Origin: Paraflavitalea pollutisoli
GTDB taxonomy: Bacteria > Bacteroidota > Bacteroidia > Chitinophagales > Chitinophagaceae
DNA: 64,000 nucleotides
Direction of reading: 5' to 3'
Assembly: GCF_029360705.1 (NCBI RefSeq)
Contig: NZ_JARKMX010000008.1
Coordinates: 3,789,479 to 3,853,478 of the forward strand
Part shown: one piece after another, positions 9,145-18,270 of the stretch
Numbering within the stretch: the first letter of the stretch is position 1
How the letters are laid out: each line of letters opens with the position of its first letter
Notes under the pieces: generated by a model
What the model saw: only the letters and a program-made list of their open reading frames with translations
Told to the model about the DNA's origin: nothing
The model's database searches: none
Position numbers and translations under genes: made by a program

Positions 9145-9600
9145 CTATTTTAGGCGAACATACTGCTCGATATTCAGCCTGTCAACTCCAAGATCTTTGA
9201 TATGCTCTACCCCACGCTGTACCAGCGTATCACCTTTGATAGTCACAGTAAATTCAAACGAATTTCCCTCCCATTGGCGGGCAGTGCAATATTCCAGGTG
9301 TTCGGTATACAGGGAGTCCTTCAGCGTGTAGCTGCCCCCACCAGAAGAATAGATGGCTGCCGAATCTTTCCCTTTCGCCAGGTCGTGGTGCAAAAAGGCA
9401 AAATGATCGTCGTTGATGATCTTGATAAAGGACTGACCTTTCGTGTAGTCGGTCACCACCGTATCCCCTTTTTCGATGAGTGTACCGGTTTGCAGTTTCC
9501 AGGTACCTATCAGGGCAGGCGCCGCTTTGACCGGCGCAGGTGGCGTTTGGCAGGAGATAATAATACCCGCAAATAAAGCAGTAACAGTTAGTTTGATCAT
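9145..9600 (-). CDS. Small lipoprotein, lipocalin-like
   Basis: 151 residues from the ATG at 9598-9600. The N-terminus MIKLTVTALFAGIIISC ends in a lipobox with Cys17; the longer start (9618) would put six residues before it. The body (LIGTWKLQTGTL ... YVRLK) has the GTWKL opening of Bacteroidota lipocalin-like lipoproteins, an eight-strand barrel thought to bind small hydrophobic ligands. It is probably anchored in the outer membrane. It lies between the beta-barrel gene and the serine hydrolase in one operon. The ligand is unknown. Confidence 0.8.
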   Translation of the reverse strand: MIKLTVTALFAGIIISCQTPPAPVKAAPALIGTWKLQTGTLIEKGDTVVTDYTKGQSFIKIINDDHFAFLHHDLAKGKDSAAIYSSGGGSYTLKDSLYTEHLEYCTARQWEGNSFEFTVTIKGDTLVQRGVEHIKDLGVDRLNIEQYVRLK

Positions 9601-9651
9601 ATTGGCATGTTTCGACAACCAATATACAAACTAATCCGTGTGACTGGTCAA

Positions 9652-10416
9652 CTAATGCAGGTGATAGGTGATGCCCAGCGTACCGAAAATATTATAGAGC
9701 GGAAAATCCATGCCCTGAAAGGAAGACGGGAACAAAGGGCGCAGACCCCAGCTTAATTGTACCGAAGCCGATAATTTACGGGCGATCAGCAGGTCACCGC
9801 CACCATATAATCCCACGTCAAAACTGTTGATCTCATCGCCAAAATCGAAGGTAGCCACGTCTATATTTACCTTTTCACCGGTAGGACCTCCATTTCGGAT
9901 ATAGCCATCTGATACATTGCCTTCAAATTCGGAACTGAATAACCATGACATATACAGGCCCAGCCTGGCCTTCCAGCGGCGATTGAACTGGTAAACCCCA
10001 TATACCGGAACGGTTACATAAGCATTACTCATCCGGGTCTCGTTACTACCGGAGAAGGTGCCGGTGAAATCATTGGTCTGGTCGCCGTCCTTCACAGAAA
10101 TGATGGTGGGGAAATAGATCACTTGTGCACGTGTGCCCATTGCTTTATAGTCAAGCTTCACAGAAGCTCCGATACCCCATTTTTGGGGCAGCAGGTATAT
10201 ATATTCATACCCGATAGAAGGTGACATCCTTGGCCACCATCCATCTATCTTTCGGATGGTATTGGGAAATGGTACAGGAGCCGCAGCACCGAGGTTGAAG
10301 CCAGCCAATACATTGCTTTCATGCCGGCGCGTTCGTACCGTTTCCTTGTCAGACGACTGGGCAACCGTAGCTATAGCCGTCAATAACATTAAATAGATCA
10401 ATAGAGATTGCTTCAT
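9652..10416 (-). CDS. Outer membrane beta-barrel protein
   Basis: 254 residues with a signal peptide (about 1-19, ending TVAQ). Alternating hydrophobic/polar strands with aromatic girdles (ASVKLDYKAMG, AYVTVPVYGVYQF, RLGLYMSWLF, LSASVQLSWGL) and a C-terminal strand GTLGITYHLH fit an 8- to 10-strand outer membrane barrel (OMP_b-brl type). It lies 8 bases after the PCMD lipoprotein stop, which suggests a joint surface complex. Specific role unknown. Confidence 0.85.
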   Translation of the reverse strand: MKQSLLIYLMLLTAIATVAQSSDKETVRTRRHESNVLAGFNLGAAAPVPFPNTIRKIDGWWPRMSPSIGYEYIYLLPQKWGIGASVKLDYKAMGTRAQVIYFPTIISVKDGDQTNDFTGTFSGSNETRMSNAYVTVPVYGVYQFNRRWKARLGLYMSWLFSSEFEGNVSDGYIRNGGPTGEKVNIDVATFDFGDEINSFDVGLYGGGDLLIARKLSASVQLSWGLRPLFPSSFQGMDFPLYNIFGTLGITYHLH

Positions 10417-10424
10417 AGATCGTG

Positions 10425-11480
10425 TTAATAGATAATACGCAAACTGTCAACGACCAGGCGGCTGCCAATAGCCCCACGATAGGTATCTCCATACTGACTT
10501 GATGAGACCACAATGGCCATCATGTGTTTGCCCGTCAGTGGGGCTGTCGTTGCATACTCGAAGGGGATATCGAAACGGGTGAATTGAGCATGATCCCCGG
10601 TTGTCTTCAAACGAGCTGTGGCTACGATCCGGTCGGATGTATTGATATTAGTGCCATCCAGCCGGGTATTACCTTTAAACAATACCGCATAGATCGAACA
10701 ACTGTCTTTCATGCCTGGTACTGCATTACCCTCTTTATCCTGGAAAATCGAACCCGCTGTGTACTTAAAATATCCCGAAAAGCGTCTGGGCCGTCCGGCA
10801 AAAGGCTGGCCGAATTCCGTTGCGGTCAGCGGATTGACGAAAGCATTCAGCGAATTAAAAGTGCCGGTAAACAACGAACCAGCGAACAGCCGGATACCAA
10901 CAAGTCCCGAGAGCGCTGTTCCCTTCAAGGTGACCAGTTCAGCCGCTTTCATACCATACATATGATCTGAGGTAGAGCGGGTGGGATAAGATGAAGGATC
11001 TTTACTGACACCGGATAAAGCTACACCCGGGTTGCCAGTCGTCCACACCATGCTTCCATCATCCTCTACCGGGTATGCATACTTATCGGTTGGTTGTATT
11101 TCCCAGTGTTCAAAATCGAAAGCCCAATTGCCGATGGAAGCGAGCTCAACGGTATAACGTTTGGCATACCGACCATCTTGTGAGCGGGTCACGTAATGAA
11201 TGGTGTCGCCACCAAAAAAAATGGAGTCTCCGGAAGCAGGCGTTACCGTTGCCCCGGCCGAAGTAGTAATGAAAGGTGCAAAACCGCTATCATAGGCATC
11301 GTCAGTAAGATGCAATACGATCTTGCTGTTTACCTGGTCAATGAAAACATCAGCCAGCAGCAGATCCTTATCGATAGTAAATGATTCGATGTCCGCTTCC
11401 GGGTTTAAGGGAGGGTCCTTGATGCAGGAGATCATCAGAAGCATTATAATAGCAATCCAGCCGACAGGTTTGATCAGCAT
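10425..11480 (-). CDS. PCMD-domain lipoprotein
   Basis: 351 residues from the ATG at 11478-11480, chosen because MLIKPVGWIAIIMLLMISC is a lipoprotein signal with Cys19; the longer ORF adds 44 residues before it. Residues about 20-110 resemble an Ig-like DUF5018-type segment (IESFTIDKD ... RYTVELAS). The C-terminal part (WAFDFEHWE to the end) resembles the PCMD putative carbohydrate metabolism domain of Bacteroidota, a jelly-roll fold suspected of glycan binding. It is the first gene of a four-gene envelope operon. Glycan binding is inference from the family. Confidence 0.82.
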   Translation of the reverse strand: MLIKPVGWIAIIMLLMISCIKDPPLNPEADIESFTIDKDLLLADVFIDQVNSKIVLHLTDDAYDSGFAPFITTSAGATVTPASGDSIFFGGDTIHYVTRSQDGRYAKRYTVELASIGNWAFDFEHWEIQPTDKYAYPVEDDGSMVWTTGNPGVALSGVSKDPSSYPTRSTSDHMYGMKAAELVTLKGTALSGLVGIRLFAGSLFTGTFNSLNAFVNPLTATEFGQPFAGRPRRFSGYFKYTAGSIFQDKEGNAVPGMKDSCSIYAVLFKGNTRLDGTNINTSDRIVATARLKTTGDHAQFTRFDIPFEYATTAPLTGKHMMAIVVSSSQYGDTYRGAIGSRLVVDSLRIIY

Positions 11481-11663
11481 ATTGTACAATTTAATAGGTG
11501 CACGGGTAATCTGATGGCAGGCAGGGTCGAAGTTATTACTGCTAAGTTCTGCCATTTTTCTTAAAGGTGTATTATATTCCGGTAGCAAATTGCTCGTTTT
11601 TTGGGCATACAACTCCGGCCGGTATTAAATCACATTCCTTGTTCCAGGATACCGCGATATCCT

Positions 11664-11699
11664 TAAAATAAAAGTCCCGCTTGGATGAAGCGGGACTTT
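11664..11699 (-). terminator. Intrinsic terminator downstream of dnaA
   Basis: AAGTCCCGCTT/AAGCGGGACTT stem (11672-11682 with 11688-11698) with a 5-base loop. Read on the minus strand it is followed by TTTTATTTTAAG. It sits just after the dnaA stop and separates dnaA from the PCMD operon. Confidence 0.8.
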
Positions 11700-11721
11700 T
11701 TATAAGCAATTAATGTTATTA

Positions 11722-13155
11722 TCACATGGCGGCAAGCTGAACCTTCTGTTGCAATTCCATCACGCTTTCGCGGAAGGTGCTGTCAGTGTCCATAAGATCC
11801 TTAACGGTTTGGCAGGAGTGAATGACGGTGGTATGGTCACGACCGCCGAAATGTTCTCCTATGGTTTTCAGTGAATTCTTGGTGAAAGCTTTGGCAAGAT
11901 ACATAGTGATCTGCCTTGCCTGCACGATCTCCCGTTTACGGGTTTTCTGCAGCAACTTATCATAGGATACATCGAAATACTCGCAGACCATTTTCTGGAT
12001 GGTTTCGATGGTAATTTCTTTGCTACTTGTTTTCACAAAATTACGGAGTACGCGTTTAGCGAGATCAAGGTCGATTTCCCGCTTATTTAGCGAAGATTGT
12101 GCCAATAATGAGATCAAGGCACCCTCCAATTCCCGTACGTTGCTATTGATATTATAGGCCAGGTATTTGACTACTTCACGCGGCATATCGAGGCCGTCGT
12201 TTTTCATTTTCCTGTCCAGGATCTCGATACGTGTTTCATAATCAGGCACCTGCAGATCAGCACTCAACCCCCAGCGGAAACGGCTCAACAAACGCTCCTG
12301 TACGCCTTCCAGGTCTTTGGGAGGCTTGTCGGAAGTAAGGATCAATTGCTTACCACTTTGGTGCAGGTGGTTGAAGATCGCAAAGAAGGCATCCTGCGAT
12401 TTTTCGGCCCGGTTGAAGAACTGAACGTCATCAATGATCAACACATCGACCAGCTGATAGAAGTGAATGAAGTCATTGATCGCATTGTTGCGGCTATGGT
12501 CCTGAAACTGGTTGATGAACTTTTCGGAACTAACATATAAAACGACCTTGTTTGAGTGGAGTCGTTTTACGTCGTTACCAATGGCCTGGGCCAGGTGGGT
12601 TTTACCCAAACCTACGCCACCATATATTACCAGTGGATTGAAGGAGCTGGCACCTGGCTTCTCTCCAACCGTTTTACCGGCACGGCGGGCAACCCGGTTG
12701 CTATCACCTTCCACAAAATTCTCAAATGTGTAAATGGGATTTAACTGTGGATCGATCTGCATCTTCTTCAACCCGGGAATCACAAATGGATTCTTTACCG
12801 GATTGTGAATAATGAGCGGAAAATCCATTTCATTGCTGGAGTAAGTTTTGTAACCATGTGTAGGAATGTCCATAGTCAACGGTTTGTTGTTATGATTTCC
12901 ACTATCTACCATGATCCGGTATTCCAGCTGCGCTTCTTTACCCAACACCCTGCGCAAAGTCTTTGCCAGTAAGTTTACATAATGCTCTTCGAGGTACTCA
13001 TAAAAGAATTGGCTGGGAACCTGAATCACCAACACGTTGCCTTTTATCTCCACAGGTTTAATCGGCTCGAACCAAGTTTTGAAATGTTGCCACTCAACGA
13101 TGTCCTTTATTATCTCCAAACAATTGACCCAAACTTTATCAAAAGACTTTGTCAT
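11722..13155 (-). CDS. dnaA: Chromosomal replication initiator DnaA
   Basis: 477 residues. Domain I is about 1-85, followed by a linker and an AAA+ domain with Walker A GGVGLGKT (179-186), Walker B LIIDDVQFF (about 238-246) and the RLLSRFRWGL arginine-finger region. The C-terminal domain IV carries the DnaA signature (GGRDHTTVIH, about 437-446) that reads DnaA boxes. It opens the replication origin with ATP. No recF/dnaN neighbours are present, as is common in Bacteroidota. An isolated TGTGAATAA occurs inside the gene near 12805, but no box cluster was found. Confidence 0.98.
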   Translation of the reverse strand: MTKSFDKVWVNCLEIIKDIVEWQHFKTWFEPIKPVEIKGNVLVIQVPSQFFYEYLEEHYVNLLAKTLRRVLGKEAQLEYRIMVDSGNHNNKPLTMDIPTHGYKTYSSNEMDFPLIIHNPVKNPFVIPGLKKMQIDPQLNPIYTFENFVEGDSNRVARRAGKTVGEKPGASSFNPLVIYGGVGLGKTHLAQAIGNDVKRLHSNKVVLYVSSEKFINQFQDHSRNNAINDFIHFYQLVDVLIIDDVQFFNRAEKSQDAFFAIFNHLHQSGKQLILTSDKPPKDLEGVQERLLSRFRWGLSADLQVPDYETRIEILDRKMKNDGLDMPREVVKYLAYNINSNVRELEGALISLLAQSSLNKREIDLDLAKRVLRNFVKTSSKEITIETIQKMVCEYFDVSYDKLLQKTRKREIVQARQITMYLAKAFTKNSLKTIGEHFGGRDHTTVIHSCQTVKDLMDTDSTFRESVMELQQKVQLAAM

Positions 13156-14094
13156 TACGCTAACAGCAGTTTATTATGTTGAGTTAAGATTATTCTGAAC
13201 TAAATCATGCCGCCTTGAACCGTGTTTTTCTATGGATGTTGGATGGTGCTATACTTCCAAAAAAAGTTTTGCAGGGGTGCGAATATCAAAATTTCTATTT
13301 GAATAAAAAATTTTTTATTGCTTGGTAATCTGATCGCGCGCACAGATACCTACTCTGCAAATTTGCTGCCTTCTTTTTCGGGTATGACCCGAATGGCAAC
13401 ATTTAATTTATTGCTATAAAATCAGCTTGTGCTACAGTCAGTTCACAGGGTGGCAGTCGTATATATAACGACCGTTAAATAAGAAAGTACTACCGAATAA
13501 TAAATTAAGTTAGCGATGCCAACTTATTTTACTATACTCCCTCAATACAACACGTTGTTATTGGCGATACAAGGTTTTAAGCGCCGGCTACGGACACCGG
13601 CAACTACTGGTTGATGCGATCCTTGAAATAGCATTCTACACAATACAAAAAAGAAATTCAGGATAGTTTTGCAGGAATACCGTATGAAGAAAGAAAAGGA
13701 TGTCATATGGAATACAAACGCTCTCTTCATATGTAAGTTGTGATGCTATTGAAGATACAACTATTTTGATACGGCGCGCATATTGACCAGACTTTTTTTG
13801 CGCCTCATTTCCAAAACATGCTAATAATCATCAGCCCATTTTTTACCTGCAAAAAAACAAATATTTTCACTACCCACTTTCGGGTATAAACACGGTTTCT
13901 TTGATCTCCCTGAGCAATAGAACAATAGTTAGTTTATGCAAATTGTGTCGTGCAATTGCATAACCTGACATGACAATCTGCCGTATTAATTTTAGCGCTG
14001 AACTTATTATATATATCTATTTTTGCACTTCAGCCAAGGGGCCGCTCTTTATCAACCTTTCATCAACCGATTTTTAGGTTAACTGCCTAACATC
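13156..14094. other. 939-bp AT-rich intergenic region between divergent dnaA and FAD dehydrogenase genes
   Basis: Holds the two divergent promoters. It is clearly richer in A+T than the flanking genes, with runs such as AAAAAATTTTTTATT near 13305-13320. A perfect short hairpin TTCGGGT-ATG-ACCCGAA lies at 13377-13393. No TTATCCACA-type box cluster, RNA family or credible ORF was seen; a 62-codon ORF at 13542-13730 has no coding character. Confidence 0.5.
14018..14025 (+). promoter_or_regulatory. Predicted -7 element upstream of FAD dehydrogenase
   Basis: TATTTTTG matches TAnnTTTG exactly. No clear TTG lies 19 bp upstream. The predicted start near 14031 leaves a leader of about 64 bases before the ATG at 14095. 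Confidence 0.45.
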
Positions 14095-15684
14095 ATGCAA
14101 CAACAATGTACGATCAAGCTGCTACCAGCCGAAGCAGCATCACCTGATAAGGTGCGTCAATATGCGGCTTCCCAATTTGGTATTGCACCCGCTGCGATTA
14201 CCGGCTTTCATATCCTCAAACAATCCATAGATGCCCGTAGCAGACAACCCTGGATATTACTAACCCTCCGTGTATTCATCGGTGAGCCATTTCATGAACG
14301 GGAAATACAACACCTTATATTAAAGGATGTGTCCAAAGCTCCCCATAAAGTCATTGTGGTGGGGGCAGGACCGGCCGGCTTGTTTGCCGCTTTAAAACTG
14401 ATCGAATCAGGTATCCAACCCATCCTGCTGGAGCGTGGTAAAGATGTGCGCTCACGCCGCCGTGATCTGGCCTTATTAAATAAGGAGGGCGTGATCAACC
14501 CCGATAGCAATTATTGCTTTGGTGAAGGCGGTGCCGGCACCTATAGCGATGGTAAACTATATACCCGAAGTACTAAACGCGGCGACGTCAACCGCATACT
14601 CAACATATTGGCGCAATTTGGCGCCGATGAAAAAATCCTATATGATGCCCACCCACATGTAGGCACCAACAAATTACCCCAGATCATTACCGCAATCCGG
14701 GAAAAGATCGTGGATTGTGGTGGCCTCTTTCTCTTCGAACAAAAAGTAACCGACTTACTTGTAACCGATGGCGTCATTAAAGCCGTTACAACAGCCAGCG
14801 GCGACCGCTTTGAAGGCGATGCCGTAATACTCGCAACCGGCCATTCGGCCAGAGATATCTTTGTGCTGTTGCGGGACAAAAATATACTCATAGAAGCCAA
14901 GCCTTTTGCGCTGGGCGTACGTATCGAACATCCCCAATCGCTGATCGATAGTATACAATACCATTGCACGACACGCGACGCCTTTTTGCCGCCTGCCTCT
15001 TATAGCCTGGTACAGCAGGTCAATGAACGCGGCGTATTCTCGTTCTGCATGTGCCCTGGCGGAATCATCGCCCCCGCATCCACCGATCCGGGCGAGCTGG
15101 TGGTAAACGGATGGTCACCCTCCAAACGCAATAACCCTTATGCCAATTCGGGTATGGTAGCCTCTGTCGAAATGCCGGATATTGCAGCCTGGATCAAAAA
15201 GGCCGGCAACAAAGCGCCGGTTACGCAGCAAGACCCCTTATCGGCCATGTATTTTCAGCAATGGGTGGAAAGAAAGTCCTTTGACTATGGCGGTGGTAAA
15301 TTCGTAGCCCCCGCACAGCGTATGGCCGATTTTACCCAAAAGAAAGTATCCACTACCCTGCCCGACTGCTCCTACGTGCCCGGGCTTCAATCGGCCCCAC
15401 TCAACGAAGTATTGCCCGATTTTATCTACCAGGCCCTCAGTGGTGCCTTCCGGGAGTTTGGCAAAAAAATGAGGGGCTATTTCTCCAACGAAGCCATATT
15501 GGTGGCTACCGAAAGCCGCACCTCTTCGCCCGTGCGGATACCCCGCGATCCACAAACACTGCAGCATCCCCAGGTAGCCGGGCTATATCCCTGTGCCGAA
15601 GGAGCAGGTTACGCCGGCGGTATTGTGAGTGCTGCCATGGACGGCGAACGGGTAGTTTCAGAAATTGTTAAAACATTGTTGTAA
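14095..15684 (+). CDS. NAD(P)/FAD-dependent dehydrogenase (COG2509-like)
   Basis: 529 residues. An N-terminal segment of about 80 residues is followed by a dinucleotide-binding GxGxxG motif (VGAGPAG, 89-95) and a typical GEGGAGTYSDGKLYTR stretch (about 142-157). The second nucleotide motif is VILATGHSARD. The family is uncharacterised FAD-dependent dehydrogenases, probably cytoplasmic; electron donor and substrate are unknown. The C-terminal YPCAEGAGYAGGIVSAAMDG motif is the FAD-closing motif of this group. It stands alone behind the promoter at 14018 and 84 bases ahead of the ABC pair. Confidence 0.88.
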   Translation: MQQQCTIKLLPAEAASPDKVRQYAASQFGIAPAAITGFHILKQSIDARSRQPWILLTLRVFIGEPFHEREIQHLILKDVSKAPHKVIVVGAGPAGLFAALKLIESGIQPILLERGKDVRSRRRDLALLNKEGVINPDSNYCFGEGGAGTYSDGKLYTRSTKRGDVNRILNILAQFGADEKILYDAHPHVGTNKLPQIITAIREKIVDCGGLFLFEQKVTDLLVTDGVIKAVTTASGDRFEGDAVILATGHSARDIFVLLRDKNILIEAKPFALGVRIEHPQSLIDSIQYHCTTRDAFLPPASYSLVQQVNERGVFSFCMCPGGIIAPASTDPGELVVNGWSPSKRNNPYANSGMVASVEMPDIAAWIKKAGNKAPVTQQDPLSAMYFQQWVERKSFDYGGGKFVAPAQRMADFTQKKVSTTLPDCSYVPGLQSAPLNEVLPDFIYQALSGAFREFGKKMRGYFSNEAILVATESRTSSPVRIPRDPQTLQHPQVAGLYPCAEGAGYAGGIVSAAMDGERVVSEIVKTLL

Positions 15685-15768
15685 TAAATCAGTCAATTCA
15701 GCTACTAAGAAAGCGGTTTCAGTTACCTTTCCAAGGTAAGGTTCGTTCCAACTTTAAAACCGCAACTC

Positions 15769-16701
15769 ATGAATATCCTGGAGGTCAAACACCTGAAGAA
15801 GTATTTCGCTACCCAAAAGGCGGTAGACGATATCAGCTTTACCCTTGCCCCCGGCAGCATCTTTGGTATGCTCGGCCCCAATGGAGCCGGCAAAACTACC
15901 CTCATCCGCATGCTGACCGGTATCACTTTTCCCGATGAAGGAGAAATTCTCTTAAATGGCCGCCCCTTCGACCCCGTCAAAGACATGGTACAGATCGGCT
16001 ATATGCCCGAAGAGAAGGGCTTATACAAGAAAATGAAGATCGGCGAACAGGCCCTGTACCTGGCTAGGCTGAAAGGCCTCGGCAAGCTCGACGCCATGGA
16101 AAAGACCCGGCAATGGTTCAAACGCTTTGAAATGGAAAGCTGGTGGAATAAAAAGGTGGAAGACCTCAGTAAGGGGATGCAGCAGAAACTGCAGTTCGTG
16201 ACCACCGTATCCCACGCCCCCAAATTGATCATCCTCGACGAGCCCCTCAGCGGCCTCGACCCTGTCAATGCCGACCTGATCAAAAATGAAATATTCCGCC
16301 TTGCCCAGGAAGGCGCCAGCATCATATTCAGTACCCATCGGATGAAAGAGGTGGAAGAGATCTGCGACCATATCATCCTCGTCAACAAAGGCATCAAGGT
16401 GCTCGACGGTACGGTGAAGGCAATCAAGCAACAATACAAGGAAAACCTCTTTACCATTGGGCTCGATCAATTGCCTGCCACCGTCAGTTCCAGTGCTTTT
16501 GAGGTCGTCAAATCAGACAACGACCAGTTACTGCTCAAGGTAAACGAAGGCCATAACTCGAATGAAGTGCTGCAACACTTCCTGTCGACCGGCGCCACCA
16601 TTACCAGCTTCTCCGAGCAGCTGCCTTCCCTGCACGACATCTTTATCCGGGTTGTCAACGACACCCCCACCGCCCGCCAATTTGAAAAAATAACTGCATA
16701 A
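15769..16701 (+). CDS. ABC transporter ATP-binding protein (NatA-like, DUF4162 tail)
   Basis: 310 residues. Walker A GPNGAGKT (36-43), signature LSKGMQQ (133-139), Walker B LIILDEP (153-159) with catalytic Glu158, and D-loop SGLD. The C-terminal about 80 residues match the DUF4162 accessory domain found on Na+/drug-export ATPases. It energises the permease encoded 9 bases downstream; together they resemble NatAB-type exporters. Substrate not determinable. Confidence 0.94.
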   Translation: MNILEVKHLKKYFATQKAVDDISFTLAPGSIFGMLGPNGAGKTTLIRMLTGITFPDEGEILLNGRPFDPVKDMVQIGYMPEEKGLYKKMKIGEQALYLARLKGLGKLDAMEKTRQWFKRFEMESWWNKKVEDLSKGMQQKLQFVTTVSHAPKLIILDEPLSGLDPVNADLIKNEIFRLAQEGASIIFSTHRMKEVEEICDHIILVNKGIKVLDGTVKAIKQQYKENLFTIGLDQLPATVSSSAFEVVKSDNDQLLLKVNEGHNSNEVLQHFLSTGATITSFSEQLPSLHDIFIRVVNDTPTARQFEKITA

Positions 16702-16710
16702 ACTTATTAT

Positions 16711-18030
16711 ATGAATAAGACCTGGATCGTCGCCGAACGCGAATTCAACAGCAGGGTAAAGAAGAAGACCTTTCTGTTGAGCACCATACTGTTTCCCCTG
16801 GTCATCTTTGGCTTCTATGGCCTGATGATCTATTTCTCCGTAAAAGGCAATGAAGACCTGAATATCGGGATCGCTGACCACGCCAACCTGTTCAACGGGA
16901 AACTGGACAACGACAAGGAAGTCAACTTCATCTTCATGAATGATGCCAGTGCAAAATCGCTGGAAGAAAAAGTAACCAAAAAGGAGATCAGCGGTTATGT
17001 ATACGTTCCCGAAAACTACAACCTGCTTTCTTCGACAGATACGATCAATGTTATTTATAGCAAAACGATCGGTCTGATCAGCCAGGAGCGCATCGGCAGA
17101 AAGATCAATAAAGTGATCGAACAGAAACGCTTGCTGTCGCTCAACATCTCCCAGTCGCAATTGGATAGCGCTCGTCGCACCGCTGCCGTAGAATTTAAGC
17201 CCCTCTCTGGCGAAGCCGATAAGAACAAGGCCGGGCTCGCCTACGCCGTTGGTTTTATTTCCGGTTTTCTCATTTATATTATTCTCTTCATTTACGGTAC
17301 GATGGTCATGCGTGGGGTGACCGAAGAAAAAACCTCCCGTATAGCCGAAGTGATCGTCAGCAGCGTGAAACCTTTTCAGCTGATGATGGGCAAGATCATT
17401 GGCATTGGCGCCGTGGGCCTGCTGCAGTTCATCATCTGGATACTGCTGGGTACAGCCACTATGGCCTTATTGCCCCTGCTAATGGGCGGCGGTGACGCCA
17501 GTGCCATACAAAATGTACCGGGCGCCGGCGGTGGCATGGCCGCCCAGGGATCTGGTGCGATGGCCGTGATCTTAGGCAACCTCAGCCAGATCAACTGGAT
17601 GTTGTTGTTGCCCTGCTTCCTCTTCTACTTCCTCGGTGGTTATCTGTTGTACTCTTCGCTGTTTGCCGCAGTAGGCAGCGCGGTGAACGAAGATCCCCAG
17701 GAAGCACAAAGTCTATTGCTGCCCATCACCATGCCGATCATCTTCGCGATCGTGATCATGACCAAAGCAGTGAACGACCCTACCAGCGGACTGGCCGTAT
17801 TTGGCAGTCTGTTCCCGCTCACCTCACCGGTGGTGATGATGGCCCGGATCGCGCATGGCGTACCAGATGGCGTATCCGCCCTGGAATTGATCCTCAGCAT
17901 GGTGATCCTGGTAGCCGGCTTTATGTGTACCACCTGGTTGGCCGGCAAGATCTACCGCACCGGCATCCTGATGTATGGTAAGAAGCCTACCTGGAAGGAA
18001 ATGGTAAAATGGGCTTTCAGAAAGAATTAA
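16711..18030 (+). CDS. ABC-2 type transporter permease (NatB-like)
   Basis: 439 residues. It has an N-terminal transmembrane helix (about 20-42, TFLLSTILFPLVIFGFYGLM), a large extracytoplasmic domain (about 45-180), then five further helices (about 183-420). The motif TEEKTSRIAEVIVSSVKPFQLMMGK near the second helix is typical of ABC2_membrane_3 permeases. A Gly/Ala-rich loop (NVPGAGGGMAAQGSGAM) lies between helices. It forms the membrane part of the exporter with the preceding ATPase gene; the operon ends at the terminator at 18048. Confidence 0.93.
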   Translation: MNKTWIVAEREFNSRVKKKTFLLSTILFPLVIFGFYGLMIYFSVKGNEDLNIGIADHANLFNGKLDNDKEVNFIFMNDASAKSLEEKVTKKEISGYVYVPENYNLLSSTDTINVIYSKTIGLISQERIGRKINKVIEQKRLLSLNISQSQLDSARRTAAVEFKPLSGEADKNKAGLAYAVGFISGFLIYIILFIYGTMVMRGVTEEKTSRIAEVIVSSVKPFQLMMGKIIGIGAVGLLQFIIWILLGTATMALLPLLMGGGDASAIQNVPGAGGGMAAQGSGAMAVILGNLSQINWMLLLPCFLFYFLGGYLLYSSLFAAVGSAVNEDPQEAQSLLLPITMPIIFAIVIMTKAVNDPTSGLAVFGSLFPLTSPVVMMARIAHGVPDGVSALELILSMVILVAGFMCTTWLAGKIYRTGILMYGKKPTWKEMVKWAFRKN

Positions 18031-18047
18031 GCCAATGCCAATAGCAG

Positions 18048-18090
18048 AAAAGGGTGTATCAAAATGTTTTGATACACCCTTTTCCTTTTA
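18048..18090 (+). terminator. Strong intrinsic terminator of the ABC operon
   Basis: A perfect 17-bp stem (18048-18064 with 18067-18083) with a 2-base loop, ending in TTTTCCTTTT. Its A- and T-flanks make it usable in both directions. Confidence 0.88.
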
Positions 18091-18270
18091 TACCCTCACC
18101 AGGAGCAGGCCAATCGCATCGCCAGCCATTAACTCTACGACCGTCATCGCCTCTGTACTGAAAGCTCCGTTTTTTATTGGGCCAACAGGGCAAGGCAGCT
18201 CCGCCGTTAACGTCTATATACAGGCAGCCTGCCCGGTTGTGCATTTCGTCTACTAATCTATCTGCTGTTT

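Noticed and set aside
13542-13730. 62-codon minus-strand ORF in the dnaA gap
   Set aside because: No start context, no domain, AT-rich noncoding composition.
13156-14094. Considered as chromosomal origin
   Set aside because: No cluster of DnaA boxes was found; dnaA position is not a reliable origin marker in Bacteroidota.
18035-18256. 73-codon ORF after the ABC permease
   Set aside because: It covers the strong terminator and has no coding character.
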